Shown here: piece by piece, positions 7,306-15,889 of the stretch
How positions within the stretch are numbered: position 1 is the stretch's first letter
How the letters are laid out: each line of letters begins with the position of its first letter
Assembly (NCBI RefSeq): GCF_018614615.1
Contig: NZ_JAGGOK010000079.1
Coordinates: forward strand, 1-41,164
DNA from: Streptomyces sp. ISL-100
GTDB taxonomy: Bacteria > Actinomycetota > Actinomycetes > Streptomycetales > Streptomycetaceae
DNA: 41,164 bases
Direction: 5' to 3'
Notes under the pieces: generated by a model
Told to the model about the DNA's origin: nothing
The model's database searches: none
The model's input: the letters and a program-made list of their open reading frames with translations, nothing else
Program-made: the position numbers and the translations under genes

Positions 7306-8817
7306 TCAGCGCAGTTCCAGGCCGAGTTCCTTCTCCAGCACAGCGGCCTGTTCGGGCGTGGCGAAAACGAAGTAAGTCTCGTAGTTGGCGTCCCTGAGGC
7401 GCACGAACTGCACCACGTAAAACCGGCGCGTGTCGTGGCCCGGGTCGGGGTCGACGTGGTCGATGAACTCCACGATCGCCAGGTGGTCGAGGTAGTCGTC
7501 CGACGTGTGCTCGGTCTGTTGGGTCACCAAGACGCCGTTGCGCGCAAACTCCAGGACCTCGCCGTTCACCTCGTCCTCACGCAGCCGGACGTCGGTGATG
7601 GTGACCGCGCCATCGGTGAGTGCCGCGGCCTCCTTCAGGATGCCCGCATAGCTCTCCTCCAGATCGTCGACATCGTCCCCGTGAGCTGAGATCGCCACAC
7701 CGAACGCTTCCAGCGCGTCAGGCACTTCATGGGGTGGCAACTCTTGGTATGCGAACTCGGCGTACTTCGCGAGGACGCTGTCGACTTTCTCCCGAGACAC
7801 CATGGCCAACCGCTGGAGTAGCGCCCCCACGTGTGCGTACGAGGACGACCTGAAGCAGAACAACACGTCGGACAGCCCATCCTTCCCCTTCCCATCGTCC
7901 TCCTTGGGGAGCAGCTCACGCAGGCTCTCCAGCGGAACCGCCGCGCCCCCGACCCGCTTGTCCGGCTGATCCACGAACGGCACCTCGGTCCACACGCTCT
8001 CCCGCGACCCCGGGACCCCGGGGTCGGCGTCAGAATCGAATGGGATGTACTGCCACACCGCCCCCTTGTTCCGCCGGATCACCTCGCCCATGTACCAGCA
8101 GGCGCCCTGCACGAACGGCTCGTCCCGTGAGGCGTCGAATTCCTCCACCGTGGCGAACCGCTGCCTCACCACGGCTTCCAGCCAGTCCAACGTGTCGGGG
8201 TGGAAATTCCACCTCCACGCTCCGTCGAACGCGTTCTCGGCCCAGGCAGGGAGCGCCTCCGTCCGCTCGGCCAGCCACGCCGTCAGCGCCGGATCCTCCG
8301 GCAGCGGCGCCCTGGGGTCCACGCGCGGCGTGTGCTCCTTGACCGGCTCCCACCCCGGAACGGAGTGCTGTCGCTCCGCCACGGCCTGCCGCAGCCGCTC
8401 GATCTCCTTGGCGAACGCTGTCCCGGTGCGGATGCGGAGGGCGTACGAGATCAGCAACATCGGTGCGACGGGCGAGAGTTCCAGTTCCGCGTCCGGCCAG
8501 ACGACAGGCTGCCCCGGGAGATCGTCGACCGGCCGAGTGTTCCAGCCCCAGGCACCGCCGGCGATGCCGAGCAGGACTTCGCCGAGATAGGCCATCGCGC
8601 TCTCGACGAACTCGGTCCGCTTCTTGGTGTCTTGGACGGAGTCGTAGTGCTCCAGCAGGCGGGCCTCCAGAGTGTCCAGCGACTTGGGGGTGTAGTCGAA
8701 GGAGAAGCCCTCGAGGAGGAGCACCTTCTCCAGGAGTAGCAGTTGGTACGGCAGGTCGCCCATCCACTTCTGAAGCAGATGTTGTGGCGAGTTCTCCGGC
8801 TGTGTCTCAGTGCCCAT
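7306..8817 (-). CDS. Hypothetical protein with duplicated Y-x-GEV domain, 503 aa
   Basis: The family is not recognised. Two copies of one module are visible. Module 1, about residues 45-130, has SLDTLEARLLEHYDSV, MAYLGEVLLGIAGGAWGWN and a TRP/LPGQP strand. Module 2, about 205-310, has TLDWLEAVVRQRFATV, CWYMGEVIRRNKGAVWQY and SVWTEVPFV. The C-terminal third is acidic and mixed alpha/beta, ending YFVFATPEQAAVLEKELGLEL. The repeated YxGEV...GxxW core resembles small domains in immunity-type and DUF3806-like proteins; that is inference. ATG 8817 is chosen because the upstream extension is not protein-like, although no strong ribosome site is seen. Confidence 0.7.
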   Translation of the reverse strand: MGTETQPENSPQHLLQKWMGDLPYQLLLLEKVLLLEGFSFDYTPKSLDTLEARLLEHYDSVQDTKKRTEFVESAMAYLGEVLLGIAGGAWGWNTRPVDDLPGQPVVWPDAELELSPVAPMLLISYALRIRTGTAFAKEIERLRQAVAERQHSVPGWEPVKEHTPRVDPRAPLPEDPALTAWLAERTEALPAWAENAFDGAWRWNFHPDTLDWLEAVVRQRFATVEEFDASRDEPFVQGACWYMGEVIRRNKGAVWQYIPFDSDADPGVPGSRESVWTEVPFVDQPDKRVGGAAVPLESLRELLPKEDDGKGKDGLSDVLFCFRSSSYAHVGALLQRLAMVSREKVDSVLAKYAEFAYQELPPHEVPDALEAFGVAISAHGDDVDDLEESYAGILKEAAALTDGAVTITDVRLREDEVNGEVLEFARNGVLVTQQTEHTSDDYLDHLAIVEFIDHVDPDPGHDTRRFYVVQFVRLRDANYETYFVFATPEQAAVLEKELGLELR

Positions 8818-9330
8818 GCGGAAACTGTAGGGGCGCACACTGACAGCGTCCCATTCGGCAAGTGGGGCCGCGCCGACGGCAGCTGAACTGCCGGACAACA
8901 GGCGCAGGTGGCGTGGTCTCAGTGGGGTTGCGCTGTGATCGCACGCCGACCTCCAAGACCTCGGCTACCGCGGCAGCCACCAGACGATCAGCGCAGGTCA
9001 CTGGGTGGATGATGCGACATCCTGAGCACCTGAGCACTCCATGGACACGTCCGTGCTTTCCAGCATCTGAAAGTCTGGATCTCTGGCACTTGCGCCGACG
9101 ATCTGCCAGGGCTCCACACCTTCGCCTCAAGGGAGGACTGGGACGCGGCGTTCAGGGCACGACACCTGCTCGAACTCCGGTCCGGCGGAAGGCCGGGGCA
9201 AACTCCCACGCCTCCGCAAGCGCGTCCTGCTCACCGCCACCCGCCCCCCGGCACAGCCAGCAACCGCGTGACGTGTCCGGTGATTGAGGGAAATAGAGTG
9301 AGTCCCTCGACGACTCGGCGGGGGTACGCC
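8818..9330. other. Intergenic region, fragments only
   Basis: No intact gene is seen. From about 9031 the plus frame of the next gene is open and includes protein-like text (GLHTFASREDWDAAFRARHL, ending LELRSGG near 9185) without a start codon. It may be the tail of a lost gene. A short tandem CCTGAGCACCTGAGCACT lies near 9021-9038. Confidence 0.35.
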
Positions 9331-9807
9331 ATGGAAATCACCGTCCAGTGGATACGGACGTCCTGGACGAAGGAGTCCCGGGGAGAGGAAGCTGCCTCGC
9401 GCAGGAACGCGGCCCCGGGCGGCTTCGCTCTCCCGCACGATGCGGCCCCCTTCGCGCATGTAATTCGCATGCATGAGTGTGACGGCTTCGAGCCGCATTA
9501 CAGCCGGGAGGACCTGAGCAAGGTCGATGTCCAGTTCCGCGAGGCAGATGGTCTTCGGCTGCGCGTGTTTCCCCGAGTGCAGCCCTTGTTTGGCCTGCCA
9601 CCTCGGCAGCGGCGGCCTCCCGGTGTCCGGCTCGTCCCTGGCCAGTGGGTGCGCTGGCAGCTCAACTACCGCTTCAGCAGTGCACTGGGGATCCGGGGCT
9701 GGTCGTACTGGCTGGACACGTTCAACATCGCCTACGGCCCCGTGAACACCGATGTGTTCCTGTCCACGCCCCCCGTGTTCATCGACGAACACGGACCGCT
9801 CCGATAA
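9331..9807 (+). CDS. Hypothetical protein, 158 aa
   Basis: Unrecognised soluble protein. It starts MEITVQWIRTSW, has an Arg/Pro-rich middle (near residues 85-105) and an aromatic C-terminal half (GQWVRWQLNYRFS, RGWSYWLDTFNIAYG). It ends in VFIDEHGPLR. The ATG at 9331 follows a GGCGGGGG stretch. The gene stands alone, with no intact neighbour within 450 bp on its right. Aromatic-rich proteins of this size are often small binding or immunity-type proteins, but nothing specific supports that here. Confidence 0.6.
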   Translation: MEITVQWIRTSWTKESRGEEAASRRNAAPGGFALPHDAAPFAHVIRMHECDGFEPHYSREDLSKVDVQFREADGLRLRVFPRVQPLFGLPPRQRRPPGVRLVPGQWVRWQLNYRFSSALGIRGWSYWLDTFNIAYGPVNTDVFLSTPPVFIDEHGPLR

Positions 9808-10260
9808 CCCCGTCCTGAACGTCGACCACGGTGCCAGATGGCGTTGCGTCACCGAGGCCGACACCATCGATCGTCCTCACGGAATTTGCGCCTGATCCGA
9901 TTCCTGGTGCCGCGCGTCAACCAGCCCGGTCTGGTTTCCAGAGATGTGATAACGGACTGGGGGCGGAGCCCTTCAGCGAGGTGCGCCATTTCCACGCACG
10001 TGCAGCGCCACGCACGGGCCGTTCAGGACTCGTACGGGCTGTGCCGGCAAGCCGGGCGTGAGCCCCCGGTACGTCGCGATCGTTGGCACCGCAAGCATCC
10101 CCAGCACGGCTCGCCGCTATAGCAGTTGAAACAGCCCCGCTCCTCGGAGTACTCGCCACCCCCGCCAGCGCGCCGACCCTTAATCCGGGCGGCGCACCCA
10201 TCCCTGAGAAGAAGGCCAACCACAAAGCGCAGGGCTCTTGTCCATGCCGTCCTGAGGGGC
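9808..10260. other. Intergenic region, no intact gene
   Basis: No convincing complete gene is seen. On the plus strand near 10120-10215 a stretch reads ETAPLLGVLATPASAPTLNP then GGAPIPEKK. This resembles the TPNPGG region of small membrane proteins found in actinomycete conjugative elements, but no start or membrane segment follows. I treat it as a possible fragment only. Confidence 0.3.
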
Positions 10261-11526
10261 TCACCGAGCCGCAGAGGACGGCCCGATGTCAACCACTCGC
10301 GCCCACGCGGGCGGCGAGTCCGGAACGTACTCGGGATCGTCCTCGTCCCACGACCGGGCCGCATGCTGCCGAGGAAACAGACCCACCACCGTCCGGCACG
10401 GTGGTCGCATGCCCGGCCAGGGCGTCTGGCCGTCGGTCAGCACCACGATGACATCGGGGCGGGACTGCGCTCGGAGCGCCTTGGCGAAGCCGGTTCGCAG
10501 ATCCGTGCCCCCGCCGCCCACCAGCGGTATTCCTTCGGCACGGCACAGCGGGTGCACGATCCGGGCCGCCGCGTCGCACGGCAGCACGGTGACCAGGTCG
10601 CGACGGCCGCCCACGGCACGGGAGATCGCGGCAACCTCGAGGAGTGCGCTGCCCAGTTCGGTGTCGCTGACCGAGCCGGATGTGTCTATGACCACGGAGA
10701 CCCGAGGCGGCCTGCGCCGCAGGCTCGGCAGAACAACGCCGGGCAACCCGGCCGAGCGCCGCGACGGCCGGCCGTACGTGTAGTCCTCGCCCGCGCCGGA
10801 GCCCGAAGCCGCCGAGCGGATCGCCGCTCCCAGCAAATCCCGCCACGGTTGCGGCGGGTGGAAAGCCTCCTCCGCCCACCGCTGCCACCCCTTCGCGGCG
10901 TTCCCCGGACGGGCGGTGATGCCCTGCGCCACCCGGAACCGGACCGCGTCCTGTTCCTGCTCGCTGAGGCCGTACGCACCGTCCGGTCCCAGCTCCCACT
11001 CCCGTTCCAGTCCGTCGGCGCCGCTGCCGCAGTCCAGCCAGGTCATGCTCTGCGTACGCGGCCCGAGCCGGAACTGGCGCAGGTAGTCCTCCATGAGCTC
11101 CCCCTCGGGCAGCCCCAAGGAGGCCGGTACGACGGCGCCTTCGGGCCGGACCAACCCGTCACCGAACACGTCGTCGTTGATCTCGCAGTCCGCGGCGATG
11201 TTCATCCGCAGCCGCTCCCCCGGGCCCATCAGCCCACGCTCCCGGGCGACCCGGTCGCTGCGCCCGTGGTGGTCGCGCAACAGGTGTGACACCTCGTGCA
11301 CCCATACGCCGGCCAGTTCCTCCACCGGTGTGTGATCCACGAAGGCCGGCGAGACGTAGCACCGCCAGTGCCGGTCGACAGCCATCGTCGGTACCCGCCG
11401 GGACTCGACGGTGTGCAGGGCGAAAAGGGCTGTCGCGAGGTAGAGCCGGACCCGGGCGGCGTGCAGTCGGGCGGCGAAGAGCTTGTCGAGGTCCAGAGCC
11501 CCGGTCCCCGGTGCGTCTGGGGTCAC
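10261..11526 (-). CDS. DUF2201-type metallopeptidase-VWA fusion
   Basis: A 421-residue protein with two domains. The N-terminal putative metallopeptidase domain carries WVHEVSH at 76-81, a full HExxH zinc motif, and the downstream MNIAADCEIND helix near 109-118 typical of DUF2201_N. The C-terminal VWA-like domain has the MIDAS sequence VVIDTSGSVSD with DxSxS at 281-285, GGGGTDLRTGF and a VVLTDGQTPWP Asp. The GTG start at 11526 overlaps the MoxR stop as GTGA. VWA proteins of this type partner MoxR AAA ATPases, which remodel or insert cofactors into targets. The peptidase substrate is unknown. Confidence 0.85.
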   Translation of the reverse strand: MTPDAPGTGALDLDKLFAARLHAARVRLYLATALFALHTVESRRVPTMAVDRHWRCYVSPAFVDHTPVEELAGVWVHEVSHLLRDHHGRSDRVARERGLMGPGERLRMNIAADCEINDDVFGDGLVRPEGAVVPASLGLPEGELMEDYLRQFRLGPRTQSMTWLDCGSGADGLEREWELGPDGAYGLSEQEQDAVRFRVAQGITARPGNAAKGWQRWAEEAFHPPQPWRDLLGAAIRSAASGSGAGEDYTYGRPSRRSAGLPGVVLPSLRRRPPRVSVVIDTSGSVSDTELGSALLEVAAISRAVGGRRDLVTVLPCDAAARIVHPLCRAEGIPLVGGGGTDLRTGFAKALRAQSRPDVIVVLTDGQTPWPGMRPPCRTVVGLFPRQHAARSWDEDDPEYVPDSPPAWARVVDIGPSSAAR

Positions 11527-12785
11527 CGGCCCGCCTTCGCGGCGACCGCGACCCGCGCGGCAGCGTCGTCCGCTCGCCGGGACAGGGACACCGCTCCGGC
11601 GAGCCCCTCGATCGATGCCGGAACGTCCCAGTCCTCCTGGCGCAGCGTGGCGAGGGTGGTCGCGGGCACGACCACCAGGTCCGCGGCTCCGGTCTCCACC
11701 GCCCGGACCAGGAGCGCCCACGCCGCGTCCCAACGAGACTTTTCCGGGCGCCGGCGGACCGCCGCCACCACGCCGTCGAGCACTGCTTGGCGTCGATCCC
11801 CCCGCTCGGGCAGGACGGCAGCCGCGGGATCGGCGAGAAGCACCTCGGGGTCCGGGAGGTCCATCCGGTCCAGGGCGGCCAGCATCTCCAGCCCCGGACC
11901 GTCTCCCACGGTGCCCCTGACCAGCAAGGAAAGCACTTCCCGGGAGGAGCCGGCCGCGGTCGCGAAGGCGATCAGGCACAGTGTCATCTCCCAGCTGCGG
12001 GGAGACGGCCAGGGGCCGCCCCGGCGAGTCTCACTGCTGGGCAGCCGGTGCACGAGCGCCGGGCGGGCGGTGAGGAGCCCGCACACCGCGCGGCGGGCGA
12101 AGCTCACCGCCTCCGACAACTTCTCGGGGTCGAGCCGTGGCAGTGTCGCCCGGGGCCAGGTCCCGCCGAGGCCGCGCACCACGACCTCGTGGTCATGGGT
12201 CCACTGCAGATGAACGAACCGGTTGGCCAGGGGCGGGCTCAACTCCCAGCCGTCGGAGGCGGAGGACCGCGGATTGGCGGCAGCTACGATCCGTACGCCT
12301 GGCGGCAGTTGCAGGGAGCCGATCCGCCGCTCGAGCACGAGGCGGAGCAGGGCGGACTGAACGGCCGGCGGCGCCGTGGACAGCTCGTCCAGGAACAGCA
12401 GCCCCCGGCCGGCCCGTACCAGACGGACTGCCCAGTCCGGCGGGGCCATCGGGACACCCTGTTCCGCGGGATCGTCTCCGACGATGGGCAGGCCCGAGAA
12501 GTCGGACGGCTCATGCACACTGGCGATCACTGTGGTCAGCGGAAGGTCCAGGGCCGCTGCAAGCTGTGTCAGTGCCGCGGTCTTGCCGATCCCCGGCTCA
12601 CCCCACAGGAGCACGGGCAGGTCGGCAGCCACGGACAGAGTCAGGGCCTCCAGTTGTGTGTCGGGGCGCGGTTCGGTGGTCGTGTCGCGCAGCAGGGTCA
12701 GCAACTCGCCGGCGAGGTCGAGCTGCGAGGGGTTGGCTGGGTCGGAGAGGGTGCGGGTGGCAGCGAACGGGGTGTATGTGGGCAT
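11523..12785 (-). CDS. MoxR-type AAA+ ATPase
   Basis: A 420-residue AAA+ ATPase. Walker A is GEPGIGKT at 62-69, Walker B is LLFLDE at 129-134, the sensor-1 region is RIVAAANPRS near 166-175, and PPLANRF is the arginine-finger region. The EPSDFSGLP loop at about 92-100 is typical of the MoxR/MRP branch. The C-terminal 200 residues are helical and less conserved. Start ATG 12785; the stop overlaps the next gene (GTGA). It sits between an unknown protein and a metallopeptidase-VWA protein, so the three probably form one machine in which ATP hydrolysis drives remodelling of a VWA-bound client. Confidence 0.9.
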   Translation of the reverse strand: MPTYTPFAATRTLSDPANPSQLDLAGELLTLLRDTTTEPRPDTQLEALTLSVAADLPVLLWGEPGIGKTAALTQLAAALDLPLTTVIASVHEPSDFSGLPIVGDDPAEQGVPMAPPDWAVRLVRAGRGLLFLDELSTAPPAVQSALLRLVLERRIGSLQLPPGVRIVAAANPRSSASDGWELSPPLANRFVHLQWTHDHEVVVRGLGGTWPRATLPRLDPEKLSEAVSFARRAVCGLLTARPALVHRLPSSETRRGGPWPSPRSWEMTLCLIAFATAAGSSREVLSLLVRGTVGDGPGLEMLAALDRMDLPDPEVLLADPAAAVLPERGDRRQAVLDGVVAAVRRRPEKSRWDAAWALLVRAVETGAADLVVVPATTLATLRQEDWDVPASIEGLAGAVSLSRRADDAAARVAVAAKAGR

Positions 12786-12844
12786 GTTTGATCACCTATG
12801 GGTTCGTGTAAGTCGAGTGGATGGCAGGGGACGGAGGTCCCCGG

Positions 12845-14248
12845 TCAGCGAGAGGTCGCCTGGCGCGGGTGTGAGCGGCGGTCACGGGGACGGCGACGAT
12901 CCGGGCGAGTGGGGCCAGGTCCGCGTCCGATCAGACCTGACCTGTACAGCCCGTATGTGATCCGCCGCAGCGCGGCCCTCTCCAGTTCGTCCCGCAGAGC
13001 ACCGGCGCGCAGCAGTGCGTCGGGGCCCAGCAGACCCTCGACGACGGCCAGCGCACCTGCTGTGTCGCCGTGATCAAGGCGTTCGCGGACGCCGGTGAGG
13101 CAGTCCGGATGACGGTGCGCCTCGTCGATTGCCCGCAGGCAGGGCAGCGGAGTGCCGGTCAGTGCGATCAGCAGTTCCTCCCGGCGGATCTCGGCCGGGT
13201 CGTGATCCAGCGGGGCCAGTACTCCGTCGACCAGGGCGATCCGGTGCTGAGCTCCCCGGCACTCCACGAGGCGCGGTTGTCCTGCCCGGTCCGGACTCTG
13301 GGACGGACCGGCCGGCGAATGATCCGGTACGAGCGCCGAGGCGACCAGCGGGTGCAGCCGATCGGCCTCGATCGAACCAGTGCGGACCAGTTCCAGGTCG
13401 GGCAGCACCCAGGTCGCCGCGTCGGGCAGGACGGGCAGCCCGAAGGCGCCGCCATCTGTTGACGCCGCCGCGATCCTCAATGCGGGCGGCCGTACGCCGT
13501 CGCTCTCCGCGACCAGGTCCAGGACCAGCCGATGCCGGGCCCCGAACCGCACGGTGACGGCACCGGTGGACCGTCCTTCGGCGCGGAGGAGAATCCCAGC
13601 CTCGGCCGCCCACCGGTCAACGGCGCAGCGGTGCCCCTGAGGCACCGTCTTCAGCAGCTCCGGGGCCGGCACAGGGCGGCCGTCGGCGGGCAGCCGATCG
13701 GCCCCGGACCGGATCCGCAGCTCATCGGTCCTGCGCGCGTCCCACAGGTGGCGGTGCAGGTCGAGGCGGAACCGCTGGTTGGGACGGGGGTGCGGATGGC
13801 GGGAGGCGCCGGCCTCGGAGTGGGATCCGTCCCACAACGCGAGGCTGATCCGCTGACCCGCATCCGCCCAAGCCGGCGGAGTCCGGGCCACCAGGTGCAA
13901 CGCGCTTGCGCCGTCGCACTCAGCGGTGTCGTACCGAGCCAGAGCGATGGTCAGACCTGGGCGCAGCAGCCCATCAGGAGCGATCCTCGGCATGTGCCAG
14001 CGCAACAGGTCAGGCGCCAGATGACGGAGATCGGCCCGGATGTGGGCTGCGAGCTCCTGGCCATGGGTACGCGCCACGGAACGAAGATTGAGGTCGACAT
14101 CGATGCCTGCGGCGGCGCACGCCCCCGCCCAGTCCCCGGCACAACGGCGGGCGGTCGCAGTCTCGATCATGGATGGCGGCACGGCGAATTCACGCACGCG
14201 CTGCCAGAAGGAAAGGCGGGAATCCCTGTTCGCGGTCTGAGTGAGCAT
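12845..14248 (-). CDS. Hypothetical protein of MoxR-VWA module, 467 aa
   Basis: The family is not recognised by name. The protein begins MLTQTANRDSRLSFWQRVRE with a helical N-terminal part (MIETATARRCAGDWAGACAA near 27-46). A central mixed region includes ITIALWDGS-like strands and a repeated R-L-V-L-D-L pattern. The C-terminal helical part has DCLTGVRERLDHGDTAGALA and a basic tail rich in Arg/Pro. ATG 14248 has AAGGTGAG upstream; a GTG two codons earlier is possible. As first gene of the leftward three-gene unit it is likely the client- or target-specific component, which is inference from context. Confidence 0.7.
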   Translation of the reverse strand: MLTQTANRDSRLSFWQRVREFAVPPSMIETATARRCAGDWAGACAAAGIDVDLNLRSVARTHGQELAAHIRADLRHLAPDLLRWHMPRIAPDGLLRPGLTIALARYDTAECDGASALHLVARTPPAWADAGQRISLALWDGSHSEAGASRHPHPRPNQRFRLDLHRHLWDARRTDELRIRSGADRLPADGRPVPAPELLKTVPQGHRCAVDRWAAEAGILLRAEGRSTGAVTVRFGARHRLVLDLVAESDGVRPPALRIAAASTDGGAFGLPVLPDAATWVLPDLELVRTGSIEADRLHPLVASALVPDHSPAGPSQSPDRAGQPRLVECRGAQHRIALVDGVLAPLDHDPAEIRREELLIALTGTPLPCLRAIDEAHRHPDCLTGVRERLDHGDTAGALAVVEGLLGPDALLRAGALRDELERAALRRITYGLYRSGLIGRGPGPTRPDRRRPRDRRSHPRQATSR

Positions 14249-14445
14249 CAGCACTCACCTTGCGCGGACGGGACCCCCAATCTGTCAACAGTATGAGTCG
14301 TCATCGCGGCGATCATAACGCTCCTCATCTCGATCGGCCAGGCCAATTGGCGTGCCTAGTGGCCGAGTACAGCGCTAAGTCCCTACGCCGTCCGGAAAAA
14401 GGAGCCGTTGCCTGCCCCACAGTGCCGTAGGGTGGTGTTTACCGA

Positions 14446-14519
14446 CGCGGGGTGGAGCAGCTCGGTAGCTCGCTGGGCTCATAACCCAGAGGTCGCAGGT
14501 TCAAATCCTGTCCCCGCTA
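14446..14519 (+). tRNA. Initiator tRNA-Met (CAT)
   Basis: A 74-nt gene without encoded CCA folds into a full cloverleaf. Acceptor CGCGGGG pairs with CCCCGC, the anticodon stem is CTGGG/CCCAG with loop CTCATAA (anticodon CAT), and the T arm is CAGG-TTCAAAT-CCTG. The unpaired first base (C opposite T at 72) and the three GC pairs next to the anticodon loop are initiator hallmarks. Confidence 0.95.
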
Positions 14520-14525
14520 CTGCCC

Positions 14526-14561
14526 AGAAGGGCCCGGATCCTGGTGGATCCGGGCCCTTCT
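14526..14561 (+). terminator. Strong hairpin terminator after tRNA
   Basis: A perfect 16-bp stem (AGAAGGGCCCGGATCC and its complement) with a TGGT loop, starting 7 nt after the tRNA. The 3' flank includes TTCT but no long U run, as is usual in Streptomyces. Confidence 0.85.
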
Positions 14562-14671
14562 GCCGTGCGGTCGGCGAGCGTGCTGCGCGCGCTCGGCCTT
14601 TTCGTCCGAATCCGCATCCAGCTCGCCAGCGCACTGGGCGGTTTCCGGGCTCACCGCACCGAGGTTTTTGA

Positions 14672-14703
14672 GGCCATGCCCCGACCGAGGTCGGGGCATG
14701 GCC
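14672..14703. terminator. Hairpin terminator for the lipoprotein gene
   Basis: A perfect 14-bp stem (GGCCATGCCCCGAC and its complement) with loop CGAG, 36 bp beyond the stop of the leftward lipoprotein gene. It can act in both directions, separating that gene from the tRNA. Confidence 0.75.
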
Positions 14704-14739
14704 TTGTGCGCATTCGGGTCAGTGCGCGAGTGCGCCGGC

Positions 14740-15486
14740 TTAGAAGTCGTCGGCGCCGTTGCGCAGCTCGTACGTCCAGTAGCCCGTCTTCGCGACCGCG
14801 TCGTTGACTGCGATGCCGCCCTTGGGCGCGGTGACTGTCTTGCTGCCCTCGGCGGGGCCGTCGGCGGCGAAGAGGTTCACGTAGAAGGAGCTGACAGCGT
14901 GGTTCTTCTCGTCGACGCCGCCCTGGTTGATGCGTACGGCCGCGTACGCCGGGGCGCCTGCGCTCAGCACGATGGGAGCGCCGGGCTTGCTCTTGGCGAC
15001 GGACGGGACGTCCTTGGCGGTCTGGGGTACGTCGCTGAACGCGATCAGCGGGTACTGGAGCAGCGTGCAGTCCTGGCCCGAGACGTTCGTCGCGGTCAGC
15101 GTGATGTGCGTGGTGGGTACGCCGTCCTGCTTGGCCGCGGAGATCCTCACGTCGTCGACGGTGCAGGCCGGGGTCTTTGCGCTGGGCTTCTTGTTGGAAC
15201 CGGCCTGCGTGGCGGAGCCGGTGGAGCCGGAGGTACCCGAACCGGAGGTGCTCGTGCCGGAGCTACCCGAACCGGAGGTGCTCGTGCCGGAGGTGCCCGT
15301 GCCCGCCTTGCTGCCGGCGGCTGTGTCCTGCTTCTCGGCGCCGTCCCCGACGGACTTCGAGACCGAGGCGGACTCGGCGGCCCCGTCGCCCTTGGCGCTG
15401 CCGTCACCGCAGGCGGTGAGCGTCAGGCTGAGGGCGGCTGCGGTGGTCGCGGCGAGTACGGCAGGGCGGTGGATGAAGGTACGCAT
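14740..15486 (-). CDS. DUF4232 lipoprotein
   Basis: A 248-residue secreted lipoprotein. The signal peptide is MRTFIHRPAVLAATTAAALS and the lipobox LTAC places the lipidated Cys at residue 26. A low-complexity Gly/Ser/Thr linker from about 60 to 95 contains near-identical repeats of STSGSG. The C-terminal DUF4232 domain (about 105-248) carries the two conserved Cys (TPACTVDD and GQDCTLLQYP) and the final GYWTYELR. The family is common in actinomycete cell envelopes, with unknown function. The ATG at 15486 follows GGGGAG. The gene ends before a strong hairpin. Confidence 0.9.
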   Translation of the reverse strand: MRTFIHRPAVLAATTAAALSLTLTACGDGSAKGDGAAESASVSKSVGDGAEKQDTAAGSKAGTGTSGTSTSGSGSSGTSTSGSGTSGSTGSATQAGSNKKPSAKTPACTVDDVRISAAKQDGVPTTHITLTATNVSGQDCTLLQYPLIAFSDVPQTAKDVPSVAKSKPGAPIVLSAGAPAYAAVRINQGGVDEKNHAVSSFYVNLFAADGPAEGSKTVTAPKGGIAVNDAVAKTGYWTYELRNGADDF

Positions 15487-15728
15487 GTGGGGCTCCCCGT
15501 GTGATGCGGTCGGTGCGGTCGATGCCATGTGCTGACAACTGATCTGCTCACAGCTTCGGTCCCTGCCCTGCCGTTCCGCTGACGTACCACTGACGTGCCG
15601 GTAACGCCGCCCGCTCGTGACGGCAGCGTCGGCTCGGCTCGGTGCGTCCCTCGGCGGCTCGTGGTGAGTTGGCCGGGCCCTGGGCGTGAACCGTGGCCCT
15701 TGCATCCCGTTGGAGGGCGGCACGGCGG
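15487..15728. other. Upstream region of lipoprotein gene
   Basis: No gene is seen. It should contain the leftward promoter of the lipoprotein, but I cannot assign -35 and -10 elements with confidence. Confidence 0.4.
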
Positions 15729-15839
15729 TCAACGAGACGTCCAGGCGCAACCGTACGAAGGGCAGCAGACGACGCAAGTACCCATGCCGATGGTGGTGTC
15801 AACGCTGATCTCGGCGACGAGGTCGAGGGTGTCGTGGAT
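15729..15839 (-). other. Candidate Cys-rich peptide ORF (RiPP-precursor-like)
   Basis: Downstream of the hydrolase gene, one minus frame has strong Streptomyces codon bias for 36 codons. It reads HDTLDLVAEISVDTTIGMG, then TCVVCCPSYGCAWTSR and stop. The acidic/hydrophobic first half and the short C-terminal half with four Cys, two Ser and two Thr resemble leader and core of a modified peptide. However, the frame opens with ATC and no ATG, GTG or TTG lies between it and the hydrolase stop. No modifying enzyme is in the window. It may be a degenerate precursor gene, a rare-start gene, or a chance frame. Confidence 0.3.
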
Positions 15840-15889
15840 GCCCCGCTGGTGGGGACCGGACGCGGGCGAACCGTCACCGCCGTTACGGT

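Noticed and set aside
10083..10451. A 122-codon plus frame
   Set aside because: Its second half is antisense to the metallopeptidase-VWA gene. Only a short stretch near 10120-10215 looks protein-like, so no gene is called.
14446..14561. tRNA-Met as attachment site of an integrated element
   Set aside because: No second copy of the tRNA 3' end and no integrase were seen in the window. The hairpin next to it is a normal terminator.
15238..15310. Repeats in the lipoprotein gene as a possible CRISPR or regulatory array
   Set aside because: They are in-frame codons for a Gly/Ser/Thr linker in the DUF4232 lipoprotein. No CRISPR array was seen anywhere.
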